Source: Saccoglossus kowalevskii (taxonomy: Eukaryota; Hemichordata; Enteropneusta; Harrimaniidae). Taken from it: a stretch of 23,171 nucleotides of DNA. Where the stretch lies: positions 568,574-591,744 of the forward strand of contig NW_003126883.1 of the NCBI RefSeq assembly GCF_000003605.2, written 5' to 3'. A program made the translations under genes and the position numbers. The notes beneath the pieces are model-generated. The model had not been told where the DNA came from and did not search any database. It was given only the letters and a program-made list of their open reading frames with translations. Shown in pieces: positions 10,644 through 21,836 of the stretch (within the stretch, counting starts at the first letter, position 1; the number at the start of each line of letters is the position of its first letter).

Positions 10644-10989
10644 AAGTCACAGACAGCGGCATACACGATTGAGTTAGAATAAAATTTGCATAAATTTGAA
10701 TGTTATTGTTGTAAACATTCTGGGTCACGTACTGTGTTATTGTACAACTCGAAGGCACACAACGCATAATCAGACAAGTAGAGGGTACGTGCTTTTATCC
10801 TTTCTCGAAGTATACATTTAATAATACGATTTTTGAGGGTCGTACGCTTCTTTTGACGAATAATCAAGTGTAAAATCGGCGAGAGTAGAAACAAATGTTG
10901 TTACTCACTGGACGAGTTTAACATCGAAGTGGTTGTTTACAACCAAAGTGCATGTACATTTCCGTCGCACTTATTTGTTAAGCTGCATA

Positions 10990-13039
10990 ATGTACCACAC
11001 ATACTCCACGAGTCCGACGTGCGGCAAAGGTTTTTTTCATCTTTTCAAGAAATCGTCGAAAAAAAAGGGAAACCTTATTTATGGAGAGATTGAGGACTCA
11101 TCGCCGAAAAATTCACCAGACACGAAAACACATCATGGCCCACAATTGATCACAAAGAAGGGGGGTCGTGACGAACATTGCACCAGTAGCTCCCCTTCCA
11201 CTTCGCCAAAGGTCGGATCATATTTATCGGATGAAGAAAGAGAACTTGCGATGGAGGACATCACCAACTATGACATACCAACCATTATCAGCGAGCCAAT
11301 ACCAGCAAATGTGATCTCGATTCTCAAGAAGCTCCACCATGATGATTCTTGTCAGGCCAAAGACGACGAGAACGAATTGGTCGATATCGAGGAACATATG
11401 ATCCCCGACCTAATGGCTACCGACTTTGGAGACTTGGAAATAAACCAGGCGTGTTTGAGTGACGGGAAACACGAACACAATGAAGCAGACAATCAAAGAA
11501 AAAACAAACTGGGACAGAGACATGTTTGCTGGGACCCAGACGTGAAGGACACGCCAGAAAGGTCATGCTCTTACAGAAAGTACATTGAAGGTTGGCATCG
11601 AGAATTCCAGCGTCAGCAACGTGAGAGAAAACATAGATATGAACAAATGCAACGCGAGGTGAGTACTAGTACTCTGCAAGTTACTCGCAGTCAAAACAAA
11701 TATTTTAGATATAGTAATTCCAATCACTTATATGATTTTATTTTGTATGTACATGTGTATGTAATAGGAGGTAGTCTCCTTGTTTACACTTCAGTAAATA
11801 CATAATGCTAAAAACTAGCAACTTGACACACTCACCATATCATTTCTTCTCACTCATGTTGACCAATTAATGCATGTTAATTTTGCACTTGCATGTTAAT
11901 ATGATAACACTTCATTTTTTTTCTTAATATCTGTTCTATTTCTATAGCACAATCGCCATCAAATGGGTTCTAACAAAAAACAACTTGAATTTTCCTCCAG
12001 CAGTCCTATAAGTGTAGGATTACCATTTTTCTAGTATGTTAACAAAACTATCTACTGGTAGGTTAGTATTTCTGGTAATAATGTTATGACTGGATTTGTC
12101 TTGGTTAGACAGTATTATACATATACTGTAATAATTTGCTTTATTAAGGAGGGTATATCTGAGCTAAAGATTATACAGTGCTTACAGAAAAAAAACATTT
12201 ACAAAATTTATGATTTATGAACATGAAACATTTATAAAATTTGAAAACTGCCATTTGACCAGTCAGAAAGATTATGTACATCACCATGGATGTGCATGTT
12301 CCTGAAAAGGACGACCCAATCTGTGTGTGCGTATCAACCAAAATCTGATTGGCTTTACGAAACATCGTGGAAAACAATGCTAATTATTATAGCCAATGCA
12401 GTTGTCTCAAATAAATTTGAATGAAACATTCGGTAAATATGTTATAAGTTATAAAATATGTAAACAGCTTTTCTGAAGGCAAATTTGAATTCTGTTAGGA
12501 CTGCTTCAAAGCATGTCTCTAATAGAAGCGTATACTATGATAGAAGTAACCATCGAAATACCGCTTGCGTCTTTTATGTAAGAGAATGGGCTGCTAATGG
12601 AGCATACTGTAAAGTACTTTATTTTTGCAATTTTCACTGAAGGAATGACCTAGTGAAATACAATCCAACGAATATACCTTTTTTCCTATATTTTACATTC
12701 AACTTGTCAAATATTAGTGAAAAATAAATTCCATACAAACAACCAAATATTTTTTTTTCAGTGAAAATTAATTCCTGCTAAAATAATGAATTTTGCAGTA
12801 TATACTTTTGTTCTGATTGAAGGGTTTTGAAAATAATTTTGGCTAGTAATAAGGGTGTGTAAGGCTAATAAGGTATATTTTTTATTAGTAAGCTACGTAG
12901 ATCAATCAATGTCTAACAGATTACTTCTTTTCCATTGTAGGCATGGAAAGAACCACAAGCGAATCCCTATCATCAAAAAGTACGATGTTCATTTGGACCA
13001 CTGATTGGCTTTGGTTTCCCATGTGACATGATGATGTGA
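10990..13039 (+). CDS. Unrecognised charged protein, two-exon model with distal terminal exon (255 aa)
   Basis: The main exon 10990-11658 encodes 223 residues and ends GAG|gtgagta in phase 0. The frame is open back to a TAA at 10861, but ATG 10990 (A at -3) is the first Met codon. The protein starts MYHTYSTSPTCGKGFFHLFK with a lysine cluster (KKSSKKK, residues 20-26). A Ser/Pro-rich segment (SSSPSTSPK) and an acidic middle (DDENELVDIEEH) follow. Residues about 192-223 are a basic, glutamine-rich, probably helical segment (YIEGWHREFQRQQRERKHR). The distal exon 12941-13039, after acceptor tccattgtag, adds AWKEPQANPYHQKVRCSFGP and ends in DMMM-stop, 32 residues. There is no signal peptide or membrane span, so a cytosolic or nuclear location is inferred. 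I do not recognise the family. Upstream coding exons are not excluded. Confidence 0.65.
11948..12034 (+). CDS. Alternative proximal terminal exon (28 aa) of the charged-protein gene
   Basis: A long pyrimidine tract ending ctatttctatag precedes 11948. In phase 0 from the 11658 donor the exon adds HNRHQMGSNKKQLEFSSSSP and a short hydrophobic end (GLPFF) before TAG. Its serine-rich end is quite unlike the tail encoded at 12941. An AATAAA at 12410 could end this transcript form. The isoform would be 251 residues. Confidence 0.5.
   Translation, partial: HNRHQMGSNKKQLEFSSSSPISVGLPFF
12410..12415 (+). terminator. Candidate poly(A) signal for the proximal terminal exon
   Basis: AATAAA lies about 375 bases after the TAG of exon 11948-12034 and before the distal terminal exon. 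It would allow the short isoform to be polyadenylated independently. Confidence 0.4.
12604..12801. mobile_element. MITE-like palindromic element 1
   Basis: The left arm runs atactgtaaag...ttttcactga. The right arm runs tcagtgaaaa...ttttgcagtat. The arms are imperfect inverted copies over about 40 bases. It carries no coding sequence, so it would be a non-autonomous DNA element. It shares the tactgtaaa and ttcactg motifs with the element at 17942. Target-site duplications could not be defined with confidence. Confidence 0.55.
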
Positions 13040-14274
13040 TAATATACCAGCAAACTAATTCTAACAAGAGACAAGTGCTGTTGATTGAGGTATTGATTGC
13101 TGTTGATTGAGGTAACAAAAAAAAACTGAATGATCTAAATAATGTTGACACGTAACTAAACATGGTAGTGGTTTGATTGAAGTGGCAAAGTCACCACACA
13201 GCACTATGTTTGGGTTCTATATGTGATGCATACAGTTTATGTAAAATTCATTGTTTACATAAAATTCAAGATGGTGCTTGACGACTTGCAATGTACTTTA
13301 TCCAAGGCTAATTCTTGTGCTCTCCTAGAACCAGCATATGGTTCACTGGAATGGCCTTTGTCAGTGGTATTCAACAAAATCTTAAATTAGATATACATGT
13401 AGAACAAAAAAATTATTTAAAATTGAAAATGAATTCTGTGCTTGTAATGAAATGCAGAACCACAATGTCCAAGGTGTCTTCCAATGCCATATAAGAGGTT
13501 ATGAATGTATTTATTTTTAGAATTCTAAAAAACATTAATATGATATTTTTTTTTTCAGTTATATATTATATAGTCAAGTTTACATAGGTCTTTTATACAA
13601 AAGAGTATAAGACTGAAAACATCTTTCAGTTTAGACTGGGTTCATGTTAACACAGAGTTTGGTGAATATGCAGTTTGTACTGTGGACTACTTCCTGTAAT
13701 CACTACTATTCTGTAAAAACAAACTCTAGTGATGTCCCCAGATAACATAATGAACATATCTTGGTATTCTTAGATAAATATACTGGTTATTGCTTATCTT
13801 TTATTCAACTCTTCTAATCATGAGGTCAGAAGGGTCAGCTCAGCTATCCATGTATTTTGAGACATTGTTCAGAAGATTGTCATGTAGTTACAGTCCTTGA
13901 CCGAAGTTTTCACAGTGAATATTACCAATCCATGTCTGTATTTCAGCAGTCCATTTACATACATGATACCATTTCATGTTTTAACTTAGTACTGAAATGG
14001 TTTATGTGGTTTATTGTACATTGAAATAATAATGGTTGATATGTAATGAATATTTATCTTGATGTACTATTGTGGTTATGAAGTCACATTTGTCAGAAGG
14101 ATGACATATTTTACCTCCAATTAGGTCCGAACACAGACTCTATGGCAATATTGACTTACAATTACTCTTGGTCTGCCATCTGTATTTCGATGTTAACAAT
14201 TTTTTTTTATTGTTTTGTAGTTTATATCGACCTTACTTCTGTGCTTTTCAAAGTCAGTGTTGTGTGAATAAGTA

Positions 14275-14280
14275 AATAAA
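14275..14280 (+). terminator. Candidate distal poly(A) signal
   Basis: This AATAAA lies downstream of the distal terminal exon in an A/T-rich stretch. Others follow at 14474, 14584 and 14669, so the 3' end of this gene cannot be fixed by sequence alone. Confidence 0.3.
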
Positions 14281-15795
14281 TTTATGGATGTATTACAATC
14301 ATAAAAAAAAATTATAAAATGTAATGCTTCATTTATATGCTTAGTCACATTGCGTTATATTGCAATATGAAGCTTAATATATTGCAATATAGTTCAATGT
14401 TATATATACATGTACAAGGTGTTTAAAATATACGCTATATGAATATCCTTTGTGTGCGGTATGTGGTACTTTTAATAAATTCTTTACTGTACCTTGCTCC
14501 TTGTTAAATTCCCCATGTTATAATGATATGACCCATGTTATTGTCAGAGTTCTTGAACTTTAGACCCCAGTGGAAATCAAACAATAAATTTGTTGTTGGA
14601 TTTTGTTGTTTTTCACCACAGCAGAGATGTGGTAGCATATTGTATGTCTGTCATAACTTTTTTTAAGTAATAAAGACTTTAATACGGTCTATGAACAACT
14701 GAAGAAATTTATACATGTATATGTGGTGTAATACTGGGTGATGTGTATGACTGTATGGTAATTCTGCTAGGGGAGTACAAAGAAGCAATTCAGCAGTAGT
14801 AAATTTATGTATACACTCATAAAGTGAATATAGCACATACTACATATATTCACGTAAATACAAGTACATGTACCTATAGCTTTGTTTGATTCTGTTTTTC
14901 ATTTACACAAATGTGGTTTACCTGCTTTAACATTCAAGCCCAGTACATGGTGGTGTTTATTTGGAGATAGAAAGTGCGTTTCTAATGGAAACCATTATAA
15001 TACAATGCAAGACTATTGTCTCGTGGCTCCTTGACCCCACACAATATAGTGTGTTATGAGGCATACATAAACAGATCATTAAAATCAGTTCAGACATGTC
15101 TTATAGTGTCAAGGTAAAAATAAACCTACCACAATTATATCTAATATTTTTTTATGATGTATTGCTATCTGAGATATGTATTTATGATGACATCTGAATT
15201 ACGCCAGATCAATAGATAAGTTCTGCTGTGAACAATCATAACAATACTATCCCCTAGTACATAAAGAAATATACAACCAGTATTTGTAAGGATTTTGAGA
15301 CAACAGTGACAGGGATAAAAGCCCACGAGTTCTTGCTATTATGGGCACTATGTCAGTATGTTGTTGGAGGGTGTGTGTAGTATGACTGGTATATACCAAT
15401 AATATACGGCCTCTGATTTATGCTAATTTAATATATGCATAAAGCTACAAGGCTACAAGGCCTTTTGACTGAAATCAACCTGATCTTAGAGTTTTTCCAT
15501 GATATTATTGTTTTTTTCAATAGTTACAATAAACAGATTAAGTAGATTATGATGTACAGATACAATTATGCTATTTAATATACACATACTAGTATAATAT
15601 GAATTTGTTGATGTTTCAAGTGAATCAATCAATATTATAATGCTATTGTGGGACATTGACCATATATCAGTATGAACTTAAATATGCATTACAATGATTC
15701 TAACTACGATATTTGTAAAGTGTGCAGATGAAGTTATTCTGTGATTCTTTCAATGTCTACCAAAGCTTGCCAAAATGAATGACAAATAGGCTGCA

Positions 15796-15828
15796 GTAAC
15801 ATGTACAATGTACCTTGTACACTGTTAC
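15796..15828. repeat. Near-perfect hairpin
   Basis: The left arm gtaacatgtacaa pairs with the right arm ttgtacactgttac with one bulged base, around a six-base loop (tgtacc). It stands alone with no surrounding gene. It may be a repeat fragment, since acatgta words are common in this window. Confidence 0.6.
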
Positions 15829-15989
15829 TATGGTGATAGTGACAATGTAAATATCCCGGACATATCTCTCAGACAATTCATTTACTGTGTTTCTGATTAT
15901 ATAAAATCAACAATGTGACCACAAACAAATTTGATTGTACATCTTTGATTTGCAGTCTAATTTATTCCAGAACAACTCTACCACAAGTT

Positions 15990-16600
15990 CAATTTAAATC
16001 TGATGTTTTGAGATATCAGAAATTGGCTAATAATTAGATAATCAATATGTATAATCATGTACATAAATTATCCCAGCGCATCTATGTACCAAATTTTCAT
16101 TAGGTCATTAGTAGGCTTGAATTTCAAAACTAGCATTGTCCCTGGGTACTTATATACCAAGTCTTATTGAAATGCAATAATTGGTTTTTGAGATATAGGT
16201 GACAATTGGGTAATTATTATGCATGGATTTCAACTCCAAACTAATCAGGTCTGTGCATTGTATGAAGTTTAGAATATGATGATTAATTCTTAAAAATCAC
16301 TGGTAGGAAAAAAATGTAGGTGGATGCCAAAAAATAATTTTTTAAACAAATTACTGGTAGGTAAAAAGTATGAATGTATTTAAACACAAAACTAATTAGA
16401 TTGTTACATTGCCTTAAAGAGTATTTCTGTACAAAGATTAATGAAAATAAAATAAGTAGATGAGATATTAATTGAAAAGCTAAAAACTGATTTATTTATG
16501 AACAGATTTTAACACTAAACTGATCAGGTTTGTGCATTGTTCTAGAGCAGCTAGGTACCAAGAATCATCCTGGTTATGCATTCTGTGCCAAACAAATCTT
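15990..16600. repeat. Decayed ~110-150-bp tandem repeats
   Basis: A motif like ctaatcaggtctgtgcattg recurs near 16130 (diverged), 16241, 16392 and 16520, spaced 111, 151 and 128 bases. Between copies lie 'accaa...tt.at.gaaat' and 'ttttgagatat' words. The layout resembles the internal repeats of the element at 20110-21352 but is older and has no recognisable ends. Confidence 0.5.
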
Positions 16601-17310
16601 CACTTTTTGCTTTATTTATGGAACAAAAAATTCAAAAGATTTTCTCTTGAAATTTTTTTTGGATCTGGCCTTCACATTTATTAATATTAATGCCTGACAC
16701 AAAAAAGTGCATAATTAGCACCAAAACATATGGCAAATTAGGCCCCTTCTGACGTACATGTAAAACACATTGTTAACACGAATTATGTGCAATGACCACA
16801 GCCTGGTCAAGTTATGTAACATTTCTGACATCATTTACAGTCTGTTCAAATCTGAATACAAATAGAAATACTGTATACTCAAAACATGCTAATTATTACA
16901 CAAACAATATTAAGTGATGGCTGCTAAAGTTAGAGCAACAATGGTAATTAACATGCAGAATTTACAGAGAAGGTATAGTATTGGTATTATGATATGTCAA
17001 ACACAGACTTGAATTTGTAGACAAACTAAACTGTTTATTTGATATATCTGAATAAACAAATGTATACCAGTATATAGTCAACAGTCACCACTATATATAT
17101 ATACTGTGATGTCATTTGTTTACATTTTTGTAATCCTGTCCAGCATGCAAATATATCTGATAACGAATGTCGTCACTACCTTGTGACTTGCTGTGACATG
17201 GACACACACATGTAGACATTCAACATATTGAGGTCATTCAACTTATTAAAAGCAAAAAATCATCATGTTTACATAATCCTTGATTTATACACAGGTCATC
17301 GACTTTTGAG

Positions 17311-17323
17311 CCCCCCCCCCCCC
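17311..17323. repeat. C13 homopolymer
   Basis: Thirteen consecutive C residues interrupt AT-rich DNA. Such runs are length-variable and error-prone in assembly. Confidence 0.9.
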
Positions 17324-17524
17324 AAAGTATGAAATATTTTTTCTGAAGAGAAAGTGTCTGAAAACATGAAAAATGGAAATATCTTCATAGGAATTCATAA
17401 ACATTATTTAATAAAAAAATCAATAGCATTGTTTGGTGGCCATACTTTTAATCTAGATATTTTGTTATCTGCAACCAAACAAAATATTATCTACTTGTAT
17501 AAGCCATTGTTCATAATGGTACTT

Positions 17525-17902
17525 GTGATGTTATACTGTAACTCTCCAAGATCTCTTACTTAGAATGTGATGTTATACTGTAACTCTCCAAGATCTGTTA
17601 CTTAGAATGTGATGTTATACTGTAACTCTCCAAGATCTGTTACTTAGAATGTGATGTTATACTGTAACTCTCCAAGATCTGTTACTTAGAATGTGATGTT
17701 ATACTGTAACTCTCCAAGATCTGTTACTTAGAATGTGATGTTATACTGTAACTCTCCAAGATCTGTTACTTAGAATGTGATGTTATACTGTAACTCTCCA
17801 AGATCTGTTACTTAGAATGTGATGTTATACTGTAACTCTCCAAGATCTGTTACTTAGAATGTGATGTTATACTGTAACTCTCCAAGATCTGTTACTTAGA
17901 AT
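17525..17902. repeat. Nine-copy 42-bp minisatellite, almost identical units
   Basis: The unit starts gtgatgttatactgtaactc and ends agatctgttacttagaat. Copies start every 42 bases from 17525. The only difference seen is in the first copy (atctctt instead of atctgtt). Each unit contains AGATCT. Stop codons interrupt translation. The homogeneity implies a very recent expansion or an assembly estimate of a longer array. Confidence 0.95.
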
Positions 17903-17941
17903 GTGTTGTTTATTTTTTTTTCTATAAACAAATTTGACCAG

Positions 17942-18090
17942 TATTACTGTAAAAGGGTTAATTATTCACTGGGTTTTAATTTTGGACACATTATCTAAAT
18001 GATAAAACCGTGAATTTAAAACCCCCTGAATATGCCTGAAATGATAAATCAGCGAAATTTAAACCCAGTGAAAATCATTTTACAGTATTT
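17942..18090. mobile_element. MITE-like palindromic element 2
   Basis: The left arm (tattactgtaaaa...ttcactgggttttaattt) mirrors the right arm (aaatttaaacccagtgaa...ttttacagtattt), each about 40 bases, around a central spacer. There is no coding sequence. The end motif matches element 1 at 12604, so the two probably belong to one family. It lies about 40 bases after the 42-bp array. Confidence 0.65.
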
Positions 18091-20109
18091 GAGTCAGTAT
18101 TAAATGTTAAAAGATATGAGTGAGTCCACTAAGAAGAAGCTGGATCCCTCAAATGGAATTTCAGTCACATCAAATCTAAACCAATATACTTTAAACAAAT
18201 TTGGTATGAAAGTGGTCATCTAATATATCTTTATCATTGTGTCATAACTGTTTTGGAACAAACAACATTTTGACACAAAAAGTTTTCTAAATCTTGAATA
18301 TGTACACAAATACTTTGTACACAAATATTTTTAGCAAGTTACTTCAATGATCACATTTTGTTTTACGGCAGCTAAAGTCTCATTTTTCTTGGTTTAATTT
18401 CCTTTAATCATACTTATGGTAAGTTATACAGAAATTGAAATGAAATTAATGGTACCTACATTAGTCTGTACATTTATACATGTATCTATATTTTATGTCA
18501 AGTTGCATTCCACGAAATAGAATATCTTCCTGCCAAATTGATCAATTTGGGATAAACGAACTGGGTCATTGAACAACAGAGACATTGGAAAACTAGGAAT
18601 GTGACATGTGACAGACAGTTTTATGCATAAAGATATATTGCACTCAGAAACTAGAGTTTATTATCATCTAATGTGTGTACCTATGTCAGTATGAAGGATT
18701 AATAACCTGCTTTATCAAGCTAGTAAATCTCATCACAGCTACTGATATGTTAGAGATCTCGGCACATGCCGAAACATGTGTGAACGGATGGGGCCGAGTT
18801 GGCACATACTGAAAAAAACTTGATCTCAGGCTCAATAGATGCTGGGACCGAAACTTTGCACGTGCTGAGATTTGCTGCCTGAACGCTCGGAACCAACCAA
18901 AATTATACCCTTGGGTGAATTTAAGAGAACATATACTGATTCATACTAGTACGATATGATGGAGGGAAGTATATATGGTCGGATGCTGTAATAATGAATG
19001 AAATGAATGCAAACCGTCACCAGCGACGAAGATTTATGTGCTGCTACCTTTTTTCTTGCAATGCTACATTACCGTGAAAAAATAATTGTTTTTCAGAATC
19101 TTCTTTGCCGTTCATGTGCAGAATGACTCGTAATAAACACTATAACAGCAAATGGATATAATTTCAATAAAGAAATTATTATTTATCATCATATGCATAT
19201 TGTTTTCCATGTTTGGGTCAAATCAATCGTAGAATGAGGGCATGATTTCAGCCTGAGGCAAATGGGTCCCAATGGGTCCTGACTAACATGAACGCATCTG
19301 CTGTAATCCCTCTGCAAACAAAAAGGATTGAACATTTCGGCACATGCTGAGATCAATATTACATGAACAACACACAGACTGCATGTCTGGGCAGTAAATA
19401 TGCTAGGATTTAAGAAGGGCTGGGCAGGAAGTTTACCTAGGGTAATGTCCATAGTTTACACAAAATCTAAACACAAGCACTGCATGAGGACCTCTCCTTT
19501 TAAAGTGAAGCTTGGGACAATGAATTTAAAGGTGGCATATGGCAGAGTGGTGTCCAATAATCATAAATGGTTTATATAGATAACAAGACCATATAATGTC
19601 TGCATTCTTTGCGTCCTTGATAGAATTTTTTTTCACAAATTATAATTAACTGATTGCATTTGCTGATTGCAATAATCACCTGTACAACCTGCAAAATGTG
19701 GTTTAAACCACGTTATCAGGCAGACATGCAGGAGGTGGTCAACTAAATTCCTGCTAGTGATAACATTTGCATGACCTCACAATAAACCACAGGTTATGGA
19801 GATACCGATAACTTGATAAGATGAATAAAGCTTGCAAAAAAAAACAATGTGCCGGCATATCACATGCTTCATAATCAGATTTAGGTTATCAGGTCCCAGT
19901 TTCCAGCATCATAGTCTTTGTACAGCTTATGTTCAAATTTCAAGTAGACATTATGCAGTGTATGTGTTGCATGAGACCTCGGATACCAATTATGACATTT
20001 CATCAAACTTGTTATTGAAACAATAATAAATCCAACACAGGGCCATATCAGATGAGGAGATGGGTCTATGGCATGATTTGTCAAAGACGAAAGACAAAAA
20101 GTATTGAAC
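18091..20109. other. Non-coding AT-rich stretch
   Basis: It contains a perfect 18-bp palindrome at 18533 and four related 'ggcacatg..gaga'-type motifs between 18755 and 19354. Open frames here (for example minus strand 19189-19452) have no splice support or recognisable protein motifs. Confidence 0.45.
18533..18550. repeat. Perfect 18-bp palindrome
   Basis: ccaaattgatcaatttgg equals its own reverse complement. It could bind a dimeric factor or be chance in AT-rich DNA. It has no loop, so it is not an RNA hairpin signal. Confidence 0.7.
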
Positions 20110-21352
20110 AAAGTGGCTGCCAGTTGGTTAAATTTCTGACTCTTCCTTCCCCTCCAAACAAATTGGTCAAAAAGTGTCAGATTAATTGCTAAGGACTCAT
20201 GAAATTGAGATCAACATGGCTGCTAGTCGATCATTTTGAATCAAATCATAGCAAGTTTGGATGAAATTGGCATGCCCGATAAACATTTATTGACAAAAAA
20301 TGGCCATCAGTTGGTCAAAGGTCGACAGAATGAAAAACAAATTGACATGCATATGTATATGGCAATGCAAGTTCTGGTTGCTCATGAATATTAATGAGAT
20401 AATAAAGAATATTAATGAGTTTGGTCACATGTATGAAAAACTTGTTCTTCAAGTCAAATATTGTTTATTTTTTTAGGTATGAAAAGAAGAATTTCAGAAT
20501 AAGAATATTGAAAGATTGAACAAGCCATGCATGGCACAGTCCCGTTAGTTATTGAATTTAAGATATATAGTTTTGTTTATAGTAATATAGCTGGAATATG
20601 ATCAGGAATATGATTTTTTAACATTAAAATGATTGACATTTGTATCTGATCGTCAAACAAGTACTTGTCCATATTGAGAGATATTGCTCTGGAACAACAG
20701 TCAAAATCAGCCATTTTGAATACATTTATATATATATATAACATGATGTATAACGAATATATTAAATTTGAATATAATCAGTCAAAGCATTTAAGAGATA
20801 CATGAATGGCTCTAGAAGCCCAATCATTAAAACAAAATGGCCGCCAGTAAGTCATTTTGAATCTTATCTGAAAAACAAAATTATTTGCATCAAGGTCCCA
20901 TAATGTCTAATGTATATACCAAGTTTGAACAAAATCTATCTGTAAACAGCTGAGAAATGCTTGATTTTTAGGATTTTTTCGCACAAAAATGGCCGCCATT
21001 CGGCCATCTTGAATCAGATTGTAAAACAAAATGATGTACATCAAGGTCCTACAATGTTAAACGTATATACAAGGTTGGAACAAAATCCATCTATAAACAG
21101 CCGGGAAATGCTTGATTTTGATGATTTTTAGGACAAAAATGGCCGCCATTCGGCCATCTTGAATCAGATCGTGAAACAAATTGACGTGCATATGTATAAT
21201 ATCATGTATGATGCATGTGTGAAGTTTGATTGTGATTGGTCCAGGCATTTCTAAGATACAGGTCCGGATGCTTGCACGCACGGACGGACGGACACACAGA
21301 GGTCAAACATAAGTCCCCGTTTTCGGACTGCATTCGAACGGGGACTAAAAAA
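20110..21352 (+). mobile_element. Composite non-autonomous element: internal ~150-bp repeats, (ACGG)3, terminal hairpin
   Basis: The word aaatggccgcc recurs at 20837, 20989 and 21139 (periods 152 and 150), each followed by a 'catcttgaatcagat' segment. Older, decayed copies extend back to about 20110. After the last repeat come (ACGG)3 at 21280 and a terminal hairpin: agtccccgtt at 21312 pairs perfectly with aacggggact at 21337, followed by aaaaaa. This order of tandem core, ACGG microsatellite and hairpin end is known from non-autonomous elements in marine invertebrates (compare bivalve 'pearl'-type elements). No ORF is present. The left end is uncertain. Confidence 0.65.
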
Positions 21353-21836
21353 TATACAGGTCATTTATTTTTTTTATTTAATAAATGTAGTATCCTTGTA
21401 TTTGTCTGTATTACGTGAGTAAGCCAAGATATCCAAGCAATACAAATTACAAAAACAAAATTGGACATTAAATAAAACCAAAATGCCATGAAGAATTTAA
21501 AATAGTTAAAAATAAAAAAATATAAAAATGCAAATGCTGGAGACTGAACATCGCTACAATTTTGTTATTGTTGCAATGTCTATTGGAAAAAGTCAAAATA
21601 AAACACATTTGAAATGTTGCAGCAAGGAATATACAAAAACACTCTCCTTCAAAAAATCAACCATGTAATTATTTTGCAGATTGTTGTGATTTATTACTCT
21701 TACAATAGGCTTTCAAAATGTTTACATTTAATGAACAAATATCACTTGTACCGGTAAACAATCATCAAAGTTACAACATGACATATTTGACTTACCGGGG
21801 TAGTCATATTGTGAGCAAAAGTTTTTGATCATTTGA
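21353..21836. other. AT-rich spacer between two repeat elements
   Basis: No gene or defined repeat was seen. The sequence is A-rich with several AATAAA-like words and ends in gatcatttgatcaaa beside the right satellite element. Confidence 0.5.

Larger units (their letters stand above)
8212..10989. other. Intergenic region before the charged-protein gene
   Basis: No splice-flanked coding segment was found on either strand. The region contains a CRE/forkhead motif cluster near 8816-8851, a telomere-like patch near 10078, and a DR5 nuclear-receptor half-site pair at 10627. A minus-strand ORF at 10703-10894 (63 aa, starting MFLLSPIL) lacks support. AT-rich low-complexity runs occupy 10440-10620. 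Confidence 0.5.
12035..12940. other. Region between the alternative terminal exons
   Basis: This is intron for the long isoform and 3' UTR for the short one. It contains the AATAAA at 12410 and the palindromic MITE-like element. No further coding segment was recognised. Confidence 0.5.
13040..17310. other. Long AT-rich non-coding region (3' UTR, then intergenic)
   Basis: It begins as 3' UTR of the charged-protein gene. A 22-bp-period duplication (tgctgttgattgaggta) lies at 13076 and 13098. The palindrome atattgcaatat occurs twice, at 14357 and 14379. A strong hairpin lies at 15796 and decayed tandem repeats at about 15990-16600. No exon with matching splice sites was found on either strand. 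Confidence 0.5.

Noticed and set aside
10703-10894. Minus-strand 63-codon ORF starting MFLLSPIL
   Set aside because: There is no splice support, no recognisable motif and AT-driven composition. It overlaps the likely promoter of the + strand gene.
10933-10989. Upstream extension of the 10990 gene from a TTG codon
   Set aside because: The extension begins with TTG, not ATG; nuclear animal genes rarely use it. The first ATG in the open frame is at 10990.
11030-11048. Splice acceptor inside the large exon (tttttttcatcttttcaag)
   Set aside because: It is a good pyrimidine tract, but the sequence across it stays open and reads as a plausible N-terminus (GFFHLFKKSSKKK). An AAG acceptor is also weaker. 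It remains a minor possibility.
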